Assembly: GCA_020637895.1 (NCBI GenBank)
Contig: JACKJP010000002.1
Location: 186,001-250,000 of the forward strand
Length of the DNA: 64,000 nucleotides
DNA from: Rhodobiaceae bacterium
Lineage (GTDB): Bacteria > Pseudomonadota > Alphaproteobacteria > Rhizobiales > Tepidamorphaceae
Direction: 5' to 3'
Both the position numbers and the translations under genes were made by a program. This document shows, one piece after another, positions 42,678 through 52,081 of the stretch. Under the pieces are notes generated by a model that did no database searches, was not told the origin of the DNA, and saw only the letters and a list, made by a program, of their open reading frames with translations. Each line of letters starts with the position of its first letter. Position 1 is the stretch's first letter.

Positions 42678-42715
42678 CCGCAACCTTGCCTGCATCAAAA
42701 CAGAAGAGGTCGGCA

Positions 42716-44113
42716 ATGGCCGCATCCGAAAAAGCCCTAAATCAGGCCGATGCAAATCTCGACGGCGCACTTGAACGGCTCTTCGAGCTGATCCGCATTC
42801 CAAGCATTTCGGCCGACAGCAACTATGCCGGCGACTGCCGCAAGGCGGCCGAGTGGATTGCAGCCGATCTTGCCGGTCTCGGCTTCGAGGCAGGCACTCG
42901 CGAAACGGACGGGCAGCCAATGGTCGTCGCGCACTGGCGCGGCAAGACCACGGCGCCCGGTCCCCATGTTCTCTTTTACGGCCACTATGACGTTCAGCCA
43001 GCTGACCCGGCAAATCTCTGGAAACGCGACGCGTTCGACCCTGCCTTGATCGAGGGAAAGACCGGCAAGATCATTCACGGCCGCGGTTCCTCTGACGACA
43101 AGGGCCAGCTCATGACCTTCGTGGAGGCCTGCCGCGCCCTCATTCAGACGACCGGCGAGCTTCCCGTACCGGTCAGCATCCTGATCGAAGGCGAAGAAGA
43201 ATCCGGCAGCGTCAATCTCGGGCCGTTCCTGGACCGGAACACCGATGAGCTGAAGGCCGATCTGGCGCTTGTCTGCGATACGGCGATGTGGGACCGCAAG
43301 ACGCCGGCCATCACCACGATGCTGCGCGGCCTGGTCTTTGAGGAAGTGATCGTCACCGCCGCCAATCGCGACCTGCACTCCGGCCTCTATGGCGGCGCCG
43401 CGCAGAACCCGATACGGGTTCTGACACACATTCTTGCCGCCCTGCATGACGACCATGGCAAGGTTACGCTTCCGGGCTTTTACGACGGCGTTCCCGATCT
43501 GCCCAACAGCGTCAGAAAACAATGGGCCGCACTCGATTTTCCGGAAGAACAGTTTCTCGCCGATGTCGGCCTGTCGGTGCCGGCGGGGGAAGACAATCAT
43601 TCCGCGCTCGAACAGCTCTGGTCGCGGCCGACCTGCGACGTGAACGGCATCGTGGGCGGTTATATCGGCGAAGGGTCCAAGACGGTCATACCGTCGCAGG
43701 CGTCGGCCAAGATTTCCTTCAGGCTTGTCGGCGATCAGGACCCTGCCGCGATCAGGCAGGCCTTCCGCGATTTCGTGCGCGAGCGCCTGCCTGCCGACTG
43801 TTCGGCGGAGTTCCTTTCGCATGCGGCAAGCCCGGCGATCATGCTCGACATGAGCGGTCCGGCGGTCAGCGCCGCTTCCGGCGCGCTCGCCGACGAATGG
43901 GGCAAGGAGGCTGCGCTCATCGGCATGGGCGGCTCAATCCCCATCGTCGGCGACTTCAAGCGCCGGCTCGGCCTTGATGCGCTGATGATCGGCTTTGCGC
44001 TGGAAGACGATGCCATTCACAGCCCGAACGAGAAGTACGAGCTGTCAAGCTTCCGCGGAGGCATCCGCTCCTGGGTGCGCATTCTAGACGCGCTTAAAGA
44101 CAGCGCCGCCTGA
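42716..44113 (+). CDS. M20-family metallopeptidase (dipeptidase-like)
   Basis: 465-aa di-zinc peptidase. Metal ligands are visible: H and D in LFYGHYDVQPAD (about residues 92-103), E in IEGEEESGS (about 160-168), and a later H in the C-terminal region (DDAIHSPNEKYEL). The dimerisation domain spans about 200-330, including TAANRDLHSGLYGG. The frame is open 10 codons upstream, but the ATG at 42716 has GAAGAGG 6 nt before it. It cleaves dipeptides or related amide compounds in the cytoplasm. The stop overlaps the next start (ATGA). Confidence 0.93.
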   Translation: MAASEKALNQADANLDGALERLFELIRIPSISADSNYAGDCRKAAEWIAADLAGLGFEAGTRETDGQPMVVAHWRGKTTAPGPHVLFYGHYDVQPADPANLWKRDAFDPALIEGKTGKIIHGRGSSDDKGQLMTFVEACRALIQTTGELPVPVSILIEGEEESGSVNLGPFLDRNTDELKADLALVCDTAMWDRKTPAITTMLRGLVFEEVIVTAANRDLHSGLYGGAAQNPIRVLTHILAALHDDHGKVTLPGFYDGVPDLPNSVRKQWAALDFPEEQFLADVGLSVPAGEDNHSALEQLWSRPTCDVNGIVGGYIGEGSKTVIPSQASAKISFRLVGDQDPAAIRQAFRDFVRERLPADCSAEFLSHAASPAIMLDMSGPAVSAASGALADEWGKEAALIGMGGSIPIVGDFKRRLGLDALMIGFALEDDAIHSPNEKYELSSFRGGIRSWVRILDALKDSAA

Positions 44114-45570
44114 TGACCGACACCACTATGCGTGCGGATGCGACGCCAGTCGCTGCGGCGGGAAAACTTGCCATTTGCATTGTCATTGCCGCGATCGTCT
44201 TCGCCGCGCATACGGTCGCCATCATCAATCATTTCGAGTTCGGCGGGTTCCTGCTCGATAGCGGCTGGTTTGCATATCTGTTCGGTACGGTCGATCCGCT
44301 GCTGATCAATCCCTCGGCGATCAACGGCAACAGTTTCTATTCGATCCACTTCTCTCCGGTCATCTATCTCTGGTCGTTGCTGACGACGGCCCCGTTCGGC
44401 CTGACTGGCATACAGTCGTTCGCCCTGTTCCACGGATTTGCCTACGGGCTTCCGGCATTTCTGCTGGCCTGGCAGGTTGAGAGCCGGATTTCGGCGCCTC
44501 TGCTGCGATGGTTCTTCCGGCTTCTCGTTGTCGGATTCTTTCTGTTCGGCGACTTCGTCCTGCGCGAAACAGGCTTTCCCCATTACGAAGCGATCGTGAC
44601 GGGCTTTGCGCTGCTGACGTTTCTGAGCGTTCGTGCGAACCACCGGCTTGGCATCGTCGCCGGATTTTTGGCGCTGGCGATCTATCGGGAAGATGGCGGA
44701 TTCTATGCGGCCTACGCGACCGTCTGCGCGACGCTGCTGCAGGTGCTGGAGGGAGAGCGGGTCGCATGGGTAAGGCGCGGCGCGCTTGTCATGCTCGGCG
44801 TTGCGCTTTCAGTCGGCGCCGTGGCGATTCAGCGGTTGTATTTCCCGGGCTTTGACGCAGTTGCCGGCAATTTTTCCGGAAAGCACTTCTTCAGCCACCT
44901 GTCGGCAGAGTTTCTGGCAGGGAGGCTGCCGCGCGCGCTTTTGACCGCCGGATTGCTGCCCATGCTGATAACGTTGCCGATCCTCGCGTGGCAGTATCGC
45001 GGCTATCTGGTGCCGTTTGTCTGCATGCTGCCGCTGCTGTTGCTGCACCTCCTTTCCGTTCGCGATGTGCTGGGGACTTTCGCGCTCCATTATGGACTTC
45101 CCTTTGCCGTCCTGCAGCTCGTCATCCTTGCGCTCGCCATCAAAAGGGCCGGCGCCGGGCTGGCGCCGATAGGGGAACTGGTGGCGCTGGCACTGTTCTT
45201 CGTTGCAACCTCCGGGCCCGTTTCCGCGCTCCTGCGACTGGAAAACAGCGGCTATTTCACCCTGCCGGTCCTGATCATGACGATGCCAACCGGCGACACG
45301 GGCGAAAAACTCCGCGAAATTGACGCGATCCTGGCTTCGGGCGAGGCGAAGGTCTGCGCCTCCGTTGGCGTGGTGGCATTGCGTCCGGACGGCTTCCCGC
45401 GCGGTACGCATCTGAACCGTTCCGCAGTCCCCGCAGGCTGTACCCTGGCGATCGTATACGACGGCGATCTTGAATCCACCTCGGCAAAGAAGCTTCTCGC
45501 CGACGCCGGATTTGTCGAAACGCGGCAAAGCGGAAAGCTCATCTTTTTCCGGCCTGGCGAAGCCCGCTAG
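44113..45570 (+). CDS. DUF2079-like polytopic membrane protein
   Basis: 485-aa protein with about 11-13 TM helices. Motifs GNSFYSIHFSPVIYLWSLL, GFPHYEAIVTGFALL and LALAIYREDGGFYAAY fit DUF2079, a family of predicted GT-C-like membrane proteins with periplasmic loops and charged residues near the membrane surface. The soluble C-terminus (about 395-485) may be periplasmic. It is coupled to the peptidase gene by an ATGA overlap, but functionally it looks closer to the following GT2-GtrA gene. Substrate unknown. Confidence 0.75.
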   Translation: MTDTTMRADATPVAAAGKLAICIVIAAIVFAAHTVAIINHFEFGGFLLDSGWFAYLFGTVDPLLINPSAINGNSFYSIHFSPVIYLWSLLTTAPFGLTGIQSFALFHGFAYGLPAFLLAWQVESRISAPLLRWFFRLLVVGFFLFGDFVLRETGFPHYEAIVTGFALLTFLSVRANHRLGIVAGFLALAIYREDGGFYAAYATVCATLLQVLEGERVAWVRRGALVMLGVALSVGAVAIQRLYFPGFDAVAGNFSGKHFFSHLSAEFLAGRLPRALLTAGLLPMLITLPILAWQYRGYLVPFVCMLPLLLLHLLSVRDVLGTFALHYGLPFAVLQLVILALAIKRAGAGLAPIGELVALALFFVATSGPVSALLRLENSGYFTLPVLIMTMPTGDTGEKLREIDAILASGEAKVCASVGVVALRPDGFPRGTHLNRSAVPAGCTLAIVYDGDLESTSAKKLLADAGFVETRQSGKLIFFRPGEAR

Positions 45571-45635
45571 AGCCGCGCCGGGGCGCTTGCGCGAGGCGGC
45601 ATCTCCTGCGATAGAATCGAGGGGTTGAGTGAGAA

Positions 45636-46781
45636 ATGGCGCTGTTGGCAACCGGCGCGCTCGAAGTCGGGGGACCGGGTATGGACGAGGCGATACTGAC
45701 CATCGTCATGCCGTGTTTCAATGAGCGGGAAAATATCGCTTCCATCGTTTCCGAGATTTCGCGACTGACCAACCGCAGGCTCATTCGCCGGATCATTTTC
45801 GTCGACGACAACAGCCCGGACGGAACAGCCGAATATATCAAGTCCATTGCCAATACGTCGCCGGTGGAGCTGCTCTGTATCCATCGGATCGGCCGGCACG
45901 GCCTCAGTTCCGCCGTCGCGGAAGGGGTCATGCTCGCCGACACCCACTACGTTGCCGTGATGGATTCAGACGGGCAGCACGATCCGGCCGACCTAAAGGC
46001 CATGCTTCACGCAGCACTGGAGGAGCAGGCCGAACTGGTCATCGGTTCGCGGTTCAAGAACCAGCGCACGCTCGCGTCGCATCGCGGCATCAGGGGCTGG
46101 TTCAGCCGCATTGGCAACCGGCTGGCGAGAATGGTGACGGGCCGCGATCTGACCGATCCCCTCACCGGCTATTTTCTTTTCGAGCGCGGCCTTTTCAATC
46201 AGACCATCGCAGAAGCGCGCCCGGGCGGGTTCAAGATCCTGCTCGACATCCTTCAGGCATCGCGCGGTCTCGATATCGCGGTACGCGAGGTCCAGATCAA
46301 TTTCAGGGCGCGCGGCGCGGGGGAATCAAAACTAGATGCATCGGTGTTGCTGGAATTTGCCGACCAGATCGTTGCAAGTCTGACTGGCGGGCTGCTCCCG
46401 TCCAAATTCACCAGCTTTGCGTTGATCGGTCTGAGCGGCATCGTCGTTCATTTCGCCGCGCTCCACACATTCCTGTTCTCCGCCGGCCTTCCCTTCAATG
46501 CGGCCCAGGCCGGCGCGACGCTGACCGCGATGGTGTCGAATTTCGCGCTCAACAACGCGCTGACATTCCGCCGCAGCCGCTATCGGGGCATTACATGGTT
46601 CAGCGGCCTTTTCTACTTTATCGTCGTTTGCGGGTTCGGCGCGATCGCCAATGTGGGCGTTGCCGGATATCTGAACACGCAGCATGAGGCGTGGTGGCTG
46701 TCGGCCCTTGCCGGCGTCCTTGTCGGCACGATCTTCAACTTCGCGATCTCGAAAAATTATATCTGGAAGCCGGCGGCCTGA
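45636..46781 (+). CDS. GT2 glycosyltransferase fused to GtrA domain
   Basis: 381-aa protein. The N-terminal dolichol-phosphate-mannose-synthase-like GT-A domain (about 20-235) has MPCFNERENI, the VDDNSPDGTAEYI metal site and the VMDSDGQHDP DxD region, with SRFKNQR in the acceptor loop. The C-terminal GtrA domain (about 255-380) has four TM helices (FALIGLSGIVVHFAALHTFL and others). Such fusions make polyprenyl-phosphate sugars and help them across the membrane. An ATG at 45681 (GGGGGACCGGGT before it) is an alternative start that removes the first 15 residues. Confidence 0.92.
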   Translation: MALLATGALEVGGPGMDEAILTIVMPCFNERENIASIVSEISRLTNRRLIRRIIFVDDNSPDGTAEYIKSIANTSPVELLCIHRIGRHGLSSAVAEGVMLADTHYVAVMDSDGQHDPADLKAMLHAALEEQAELVIGSRFKNQRTLASHRGIRGWFSRIGNRLARMVTGRDLTDPLTGYFLFERGLFNQTIAEARPGGFKILLDILQASRGLDIAVREVQINFRARGAGESKLDASVLLEFADQIVASLTGGLLPSKFTSFALIGLSGIVVHFAALHTFLFSAGLPFNAAQAGATLTAMVSNFALNNALTFRRSRYRGITWFSGLFYFIVVCGFGAIANVGVAGYLNTQHEAWWLSALAGVLVGTIFNFAISKNYIWKPAA

Positions 46782-46799
46782 CCTGGCGCGAGAAGAGCC

Positions 46800-47705
46800 C
46801 TAGTTGTCGGGCAATGGCTTGACCTTTTTCAGATAGGCCGCGATCGCGTTCCTGTCTTCGGGCGTCAGCTTCGACGTATTGGCGACGACCCTGGCCATAC
46901 TGCCACCGAAGGAATCGAACTCCGGTGTGAACCCGCTTTCAAGCGCATAAGCGATTTCGTCGCGTGACCACGAGCCGATTCCGTCGCCATCATCCGGCGT
47001 GATATTCGGTACACGACCCTTGCCGTCGGGGTTGGCGGCACCCGAAAGACGTCGGGTGTAGTCCAGTCCGCCGAAGACGTCGCGGGGCGTGTGGCACTCA
47101 TTGCAGTGTCCTGGCCCCTCCACCAGATAGGCGCCACGATTTTCCTCCGTGCTCAGGCCGTAAAACGGAAGAAACGTCTTCCGGTCGATATAGAGCAGTT
47201 TCCAGAGGCCGAGGCCGCGCCGAACGTTGAAGGGAAAGGGAATGTCATGGCCTGGAGCCGCTACGGCGACTGGCGGTAGCGTATCCATGAACGCCTTGAG
47301 ATCGACAACATCCTCAATCGTCATGCGCTGGTAGGACGCGTAGGGAAAGGCCGGATAATAGTGCTCACCGCCGGGCGAGACACCGCGCAGCACCGCATTG
47401 GCGAACTGCAATGTCGACCAGCCGCCAATCCCCGCATCGGGATCGGGGGAAATGTTGGGGGCGCGGAAGGTGCCGAACTGGGTGACGAATTCCATCCCGC
47501 CTGCAAGCGAGAGCTTGTCGTCCGAGCCCGGCGCCGCGTGGCAGGACGCGCATCCGGCCATATAGAATACGTACTCGCCCTTCCGGACATCGCCGTCCGC
47601 AGCAGGAATGTCTGATGCCGACAGCGTTTCCGGTGCGCTGAGCCACCAGAAAAGCGCAAGGCCGGCAAGTGCTAGAACGATCAGTGCGATAATGAATTTG
47701 CGCAA
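46800..47705 (-). CDS. Dihaem cytochrome c
   Basis: 301-aa protein with an N-terminal TM/signal anchor (about 3-22) and two c-type haem motifs: C52-x2-C55-H56 (GCASCHAAPG) and C201-x2-C204-H205 (HCNECHTPRD). The two-domain layout resembles the cytochrome subunits of periplasmic alcohol or sugar dehydrogenases, which usually carry three haems; only two are present here. Met ligands are likely in the second half of each domain. The TTG start has AAGGA 8 nt upstream. No dehydrogenase partner is encoded nearby, so its electron donor is unknown. It depends on the Ccm system encoded at 2.6-6.7 kb. Confidence 0.9.
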   Translation of the reverse strand: MRKFIIALIVLALAGLALFWWLSAPETLSASDIPAADGDVRKGEYVFYMAGCASCHAAPGSDDKLSLAGGMEFVTQFGTFRAPNISPDPDAGIGGWSTLQFANAVLRGVSPGGEHYYPAFPYASYQRMTIEDVVDLKAFMDTLPPVAVAAPGHDIPFPFNVRRGLGLWKLLYIDRKTFLPFYGLSTEENRGAYLVEGPGHCNECHTPRDVFGGLDYTRRLSGAANPDGKGRVPNITPDDGDGIGSWSRDEIAYALESGFTPEFDSFGGSMARVVANTSKLTPEDRNAIAAYLKKVKPLPDN

Positions 47706-47759
47706 GAGATCGTCCTTTCCCCACCGGCCTTGATTTCACTGATCGGGCGCGGGATCAGT

Positions 47760-48203
47760 CTAGTTCTTCTTCACCCTGTAGGCGTCATGGCAGCTGCCGC
47801 AATTCTTGGCGACAGCACCAAAAGCGCCTTTCAGGGAATCCAGCCCCTGACCTGCCGGCCCTATCGCGGCAGACGCATCTTCGGCCATCTTAGCCGCAGC
47901 CATCCTGAAACCTTCCATGTCTTCCCAGATCTTCGGAGATGCTGCCGTGTCTCCGCCAGTTTCCGAGCCGGCAGGGAAGAGGCTATCGAAACCGACGGCA
48001 GCTGAATGGATCGTGCGCATGGCGAGTTGCGCGGCCAAGGCATCGTATTCTGCCTCACCCTTCACCATCTTGGCCAGCGCGCCGATCGCCGCGCCGTTGT
48101 CCTTCATGACGGCCTGACGCGTCGCGATGGCCTCATCGGAAGCCATGGCGGGGCTGATCGCGGCCATCGCGAGCAACGCTACGGCAATAACGGTTCTTTT
48201 CAT
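47760..48203 (-). CDS. Cytochrome c556/c'-type cytochrome
   Basis: 147-aa periplasmic monohaem protein with a signal peptide (1-22, ending SPAMA|S). Haem motif near the C-terminus: C135-x2-C138-H139 (NCGSCHDAYR); M33 in RQAVMKDN is the likely sixth ligand, which points to a low-spin c556-type rather than a five-coordinate c'. The four-helix bundle pattern is clear. The long open frame upstream is not coding; the ATG at 48203 gives the family length. It is the second cytochrome c in the window and lies 55 bp from the dihaem one. Confidence 0.92.
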   Translation of the reverse strand: MKRTVIAVALLAMAAISPAMASDEAIATRQAVMKDNGAAIGALAKMVKGEAEYDALAAQLAMRTIHSAAVGFDSLFPAGSETGGDTAASPKIWEDMEGFRMAAAKMAEDASAAIGPAGQGLDSLKGAFGAVAKNCGSCHDAYRVKKN

Positions 48204-48381
48204 GGGGGGCTCCTGCTTGTGCTGATGATCCTGCGGAGAGATGAAAATCTGTTCGTGCCGCAAAGCCAAATAAACCTCTCGTGAACGCCTGCAAAACCAG
48301 CGGGTTCCGCTTTTGCCCGGAGAAGGCTTGACGGAGCTTCCCGGCGCAGAGTCGAATAAGCTCCGAATTGGAGCGTGATTC

Positions 48382-49776
48382 ATGGCGGTTGCCGAAGCAA
48401 ACGAAGCCCTCGCCGATACGGCGATGGGGGCACATTTCGACATGACCGGCCTTGCCGTCGTCGTGGCGGCGGCCGTTTTGCTGGGTCTCGGGCTGACGCG
48501 CCTCAAACAGCCTGCGGTCGTCGGCTATATCCTTGCCGGCGTCATACTCGGGCCCAGTGGACTGCAACTGGTCGAGCGTTCCGGTTCAATGTCGGTGCTC
48601 GCCGAGCTCGGCGTCATCATGCTGTTGTTCCTGATCGGCATGGAGCTGTCGCTGAAGGCGTTCATGCGCGTGATCGGCCCCTCATTGTTCGTTGTCGCAG
48701 GACAGATATCCATCGCCGCCGCGTTCACGTTCCTGTTCGGCACGGTTCTGGGGTGGCCGACCGGCCAGTCACTGCTGCTTGCATTCATTATCGCCCTCTC
48801 CAGTACCGCCGTCGCGATCAAGATGCTTGACGATATCGACGAGTTGCGAACGCCTATCGGACAGATCACCGTGGGCGTTCTGATCGCGCAGGACATCATT
48901 GCGATACCGATGCTCATCTTCGCGGACTCGCTCGGCGGGCGCGGGTTCGACTGGCTCGGCGTCGTCAAGTCCGTGGCCGCCCTGGTATTCGTCATCGCGC
49001 TGGTGAGAGTCCTTTCCGCGCGCAGCAAGATCCATTTCCCCTTCACCGACGCGATGCGCGGCAATGCCGATCTGATGACGATGGGCTCGCTGGCGGTCTG
49101 CTTCAGCGCCGCCGCCGTCACTGGCCTGATCGGCCTGTCGGCCGCCTATGGCGCGTTCCTGGCCGGACTCGTCATCGCCAACACGACGCTCCGCGTTTCA
49201 GCAATCAAGGTCACCGAGCCCATACAATCCGTGCTTGTATTCGTGTTCTTCCTTTCCATCGGGCTGCTGCTTGACCTCGGCTATGTCTGGGACAATCTCG
49301 GTACCGTCAGCATCTTCGTCATCCTCGTGCTGGCCGTAAAATCGATCGTCAATATCGCCTTGCTGCATCTTGCCGGCACGCCGTGGCAGCAGGCCTTTCC
49401 GGCCGGCCTCATCATGGCGCAGATCGGCGAGTTTTCTTTCATCCTGGCGTCGATCGGCGTCACACGCGGTGTGCTGGACTCGCAAGGTTACCAGCTGGCA
49501 CTGACGGTCATCGCCATATCGCTGCTGGTCAGCCCGTTCTGGATGGCCAATCTACGCCGCTTTCACGATGTGGCCGCGCAAGGCGTCATCGACCTCAAGG
49601 CGACACTGGCCGAGGTATATGCGGTGGAACTGGAAGAAATGGCGCGCGGCCGCGCCCTGCTCTTCCGCACGGCGCACGGCATCACATTGCGTGGCCGGGC
49701 CATGCGCAAGGCGTGGAAGCAGCAACGCCGGAGCCGGAAAGCTTCCGACGACGCTGACAAATCTGAAAAATCCTAA
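48382..49776 (+). CDS. CPA2-family cation/proton exchanger (KefB-like), no RCK domain
   Basis: 464-aa protein with about 12 TM helices (25-410). The core motif with two charged residues is in LIAQDIIAIPML; LSSTAVAIKML precedes it, and GVILGPSGL is the family hinge. The C-terminus after the last TM (about 50 residues) is short, basic and lacks the RCK/TrkA-N domain that regulates KefB/KefC. It may therefore be an unregulated Na+/H+ or K+/H+ exchanger. GGAG precedes the ATG. Divergent from the cytochrome c556 gene. Confidence 0.9.
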   Translation: MAVAEANEALADTAMGAHFDMTGLAVVVAAAVLLGLGLTRLKQPAVVGYILAGVILGPSGLQLVERSGSMSVLAELGVIMLLFLIGMELSLKAFMRVIGPSLFVVAGQISIAAAFTFLFGTVLGWPTGQSLLLAFIIALSSTAVAIKMLDDIDELRTPIGQITVGVLIAQDIIAIPMLIFADSLGGRGFDWLGVVKSVAALVFVIALVRVLSARSKIHFPFTDAMRGNADLMTMGSLAVCFSAAAVTGLIGLSAAYGAFLAGLVIANTTLRVSAIKVTEPIQSVLVFVFFLSIGLLLDLGYVWDNLGTVSIFVILVLAVKSIVNIALLHLAGTPWQQAFPAGLIMAQIGEFSFILASIGVTRGVLDSQGYQLALTVIAISLLVSPFWMANLRRFHDVAAQGVIDLKATLAEVYAVELEEMARGRALLFRTAHGITLRGRAMRKAWKQQRRSRKASDDADKSEKS

Positions 49777-49783
49777 GCCCCCG

Positions 49784-49984
49784 TCAGGCGGCAGAATTCG
49801 TCCGGATGCCGAGAATTCTGTAGAGCGCGCACCAGCCCATCAATGCGGTGACGATCGGAACAACACCGATCCAGCCGATCCATTTCCACGAAATGTCTGC
49901 CGGCCCGGCCACCGCAAAAGCGATCAGCGCAATGCCGACAATGATACGGATGACGCGGTCCACACTGCCAATATTCTTTCCCAT
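49784..49984 (-). CDS. DUF2892 (YgaP-type) small membrane protein
   Basis: 66-aa protein with one or two TM helices (14-32, 34-50) and the DUF2892 pattern: an N-terminal NIGSVDRVIRIIVGIALI, a central loop ending in WKWIGWIGVVPIVTALMGWC and the closing CALYRILGI. GGGAGAG lies before the ATG. Members are fused to rhodanese in YgaP or stand alone, as here. Function unknown. It ends 7 bp from the convergent exchanger gene. Confidence 0.88.
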   Translation of the reverse strand: MGKNIGSVDRVIRIIVGIALIAFAVAGPADISWKWIGWIGVVPIVTALMGWCALYRILGIRTNSAA

Positions 49985-50133
49985 TTCACTCTCCCGTCGA
50001 GCCTGCCGGCCACTCTGTTGTCGATCACGGTATATTCACAGGCGCTCATATTGCGTGCAATGCTGCGCCTGCCCGTGACTCAGATCAAATGGCGGCAAAA
50101 AGGCCCATCAAGAGTTCGTGAACGGGCTTCGCT

Positions 50134-51114
50134 TCAGAGCCAGCCCTTAATCCGGAAGAAGATGTAGGGAATGATCGCTGACACCAGCATGGCGAGCAGA
50201 ACCGCCGGATAGGCCCAGGGCACATCCAGTTCGGGCATGTGGTGAAAATTCATGCCATAGATCGACGCAATCACCGTCGGCGGCATCAGCGTCGTGGCGG
50301 CGATCGAGAAGATCTTGATGATGTTGTTCTGCTCGATATTGATCAAACTCACGGTCGCATCGAGAAGAAAAACTGTTTTGTCAGATAGATAGCCTGTATA
50401 ATTGGCCAGCTGCTCGGCGTCAGTGTCCGCGGCGGCAAGTCTGGCCTTCAGTTCGCGGCTCTTCTTTTCCTCACTGCCGGAAGCTGTCAGAAAGCTTACG
50501 ACGCGAGAAATCGTGACAAGGCTTTCACGGGCCTTGGCGGCTCTCACGGCGACACGGCTGATGCGTGCGACACGCTCGCGCAGCACGTCGGACGAGATCG
50601 GGCGGGTGTTGTGACGCTCGAAGATCGACCGGGAGATGGCGTCGGCCTCAAGGGACGACTTTTCCAGTACGTCGGCGACGCGGTCAATGACGGCTTCAAG
50701 AAGCGCCACGGCAATGAGGACCGGTTTCGTTGCGCTGGCACCGAGCTTCGGGCAGCGCTGCATGAACTGGGTCATCCATTTGGGTTCGGCGTGGCGTACG
50801 GTGACAATAGCGCTAGGCGTCAGAATGAACGCAATGTCAGTCGTTGCCGGGTATTCCGCTTCAGCGTTCACCATGCTCATGAACGTCATGTAGAGAACGC
50901 CATTTTCTTCATAGAGCCGGCTGGAAACTTCGATCGCCTGCATTTCCTCACGCGATGGAATTTCGATATTGAGCCAGCCTGAGACGGCGTCGCTCTCCTC
51001 TGCGGTTGGCGCAAAAAGATCAATCCAGGATACGCCGGCAGGCAATTCGGCCGGTGCTCCGGCATCGCCCAGCCGATCCAGGCCGGTCTGCGTCCCCTTG
51101 TAGAGTCTGATCAT
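50134..51114 (-). CDS. corA: CorA-family magnesium/divalent cation transporter
   Basis: 326-aa protein. A cytoplasmic alpha/beta N-domain (1-140) and a long helix region lead to two C-terminal TM helices (about 265-285 and 300-320). The ion-selectivity motif YGMN is present between them (ASIYGMNFHHMPELD). It should form the usual pentamer. I start at the ATG at 51114 (MIRLYKGTQ); an ATG at 51144 adds ten residues but has no better ribosome site. It starts just after the sodB terminator, so it has its own promoter, which must lie within or next to that hairpin. Confidence 0.94.
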   Translation of the reverse strand: MIRLYKGTQTGLDRLGDAGAPAELPAGVSWIDLFAPTAEESDAVSGWLNIEIPSREEMQAIEVSSRLYEENGVLYMTFMSMVNAEAEYPATTDIAFILTPSAIVTVRHAEPKWMTQFMQRCPKLGASATKPVLIAVALLEAVIDRVADVLEKSSLEADAISRSIFERHNTRPISSDVLRERVARISRVAVRAAKARESLVTISRVVSFLTASGSEEKKSRELKARLAAADTDAEQLANYTGYLSDKTVFLLDATVSLINIEQNNIIKIFSIAATTLMPPTVIASIYGMNFHHMPELDVPWAYPAVLLAMLVSAIIPYIFFRIKGWL

Positions 51115-51154
51115 GAAAACGATCCGGTGAGTCGCCGAGAGCATCCATCAGGTC

Positions 51155-51188
51155 ATAAAAAGGGCGGAGCGGCAATCGCCGCCCCGCC
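51155..51188 (-). terminator. Intrinsic terminator of sodB
   Basis: A GC-rich stem (51162-51173 with 51178-51188; 11 pairs with one A-C mismatch) and a 4-nt loop; on the minus strand it is followed by TTTTTATG (51157-51161). It lies 22 bp after the sodB stop and separates it from corA. Confidence 0.85.
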
Positions 51189-51209
51189 ACATCCATGGCA
51201 TTGCTGAAT

Positions 51210-51812
51210 TCAGCCTGCGGCCTTCTCAAACAGCTGTTCGACATAGTCCCAGTTGATCAGGCTGTCGACGAAGGCTTCCAGATATTTCGGGCGGGCATTG
51301 CGATAGTCGATGTAATAGGAATGTTCCCACACATCGACGCCCAGAATCGGCGTTGCGCCGTGCACAAGCGGGTTCTCGCCGTTCGGTGTCTTCATCACGG
51401 AGAGCTTTCCGCCTGAAACCGCAAGCCAGGCCCAGCCCGAACCGAACTGCCCGGTACCGGCCTCGATGAAGGCCTTGCGGAAACCATCATAGCCGCCGAG
51501 ATCGGCATCGACCGCCTTGGCCAGCTTGCCCGGCAGCTTGTTGCCGCCACCGCCCGGCTTCATCCAGTTCCAGAAATGCAGATGGTTGTAGTGCTGACCG
51601 GCATTGTTGAAGAGACCGGCATTCTTGCCGAAAGAACCTTTTACGATCTCTTCCAGGCTCTTGCCTTCCCACTCGGAGCCCTTCAGCAGGTTGTTGCCGT
51701 TGGTGACATAGGCCTGATGGTGCTTGTCGTGATGATATTCCAGCGTTTCCGCGGACATATAGGGCGCCAGCGCATCATAGGCGTAAGGAAGGTCTGGCAA
51801 TTCGAACGACAT
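51210..51812 (-). CDS. sodB: Iron-type superoxide dismutase
   Basis: 200-aa dismutase. Metal ligands are H27 (LEYHHDKHH), H77 (HYNHLHFW), D160 and H164 (GVDVWEHSYYIDY). The Gln in NNAGQHYNH, at the position of E. coli FeSOD Gln69, indicates the Fe-type or cambialistic active site rather than Mn. The frame is open upstream, but MSFELPDLPYAYDAL is the standard start. Cytoplasmic; removes superoxide. Confidence 0.96.
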   Translation of the reverse strand: MSFELPDLPYAYDALAPYMSAETLEYHHDKHHQAYVTNGNNLLKGSEWEGKSLEEIVKGSFGKNAGLFNNAGQHYNHLHFWNWMKPGGGGNKLPGKLAKAVDADLGGYDGFRKAFIEAGTGQFGSGWAWLAVSGGKLSVMKTPNGENPLVHGATPILGVDVWEHSYYIDYRNARPKYLEAFVDSLINWDYVEQLFEKAAG

Positions 51813-52081
51813 GGGGGAACTCCTCTCGGTCATTGTTATGGGTTGCGGCCTCAAGCCGGCTGGTCGTCAGTCGCGGCCTACCGCCGAATAGAATGTCACC
51901 TTGCGATACTTAAGCCGCTCAAAGGCGGTGAGCAACCGGTGCGCGAGGCGATTGTCGAATTGATGCCCGTGGCGACTTTCACGCTAACTTAATGCGCTAT
52001 CCGGCATGTTCGGCCTCACGAAGCCGGGTCAAGGTCCGACGGGACGGCCCGGACCCTTCAGAGGAACGCGGAGACTGGCAA

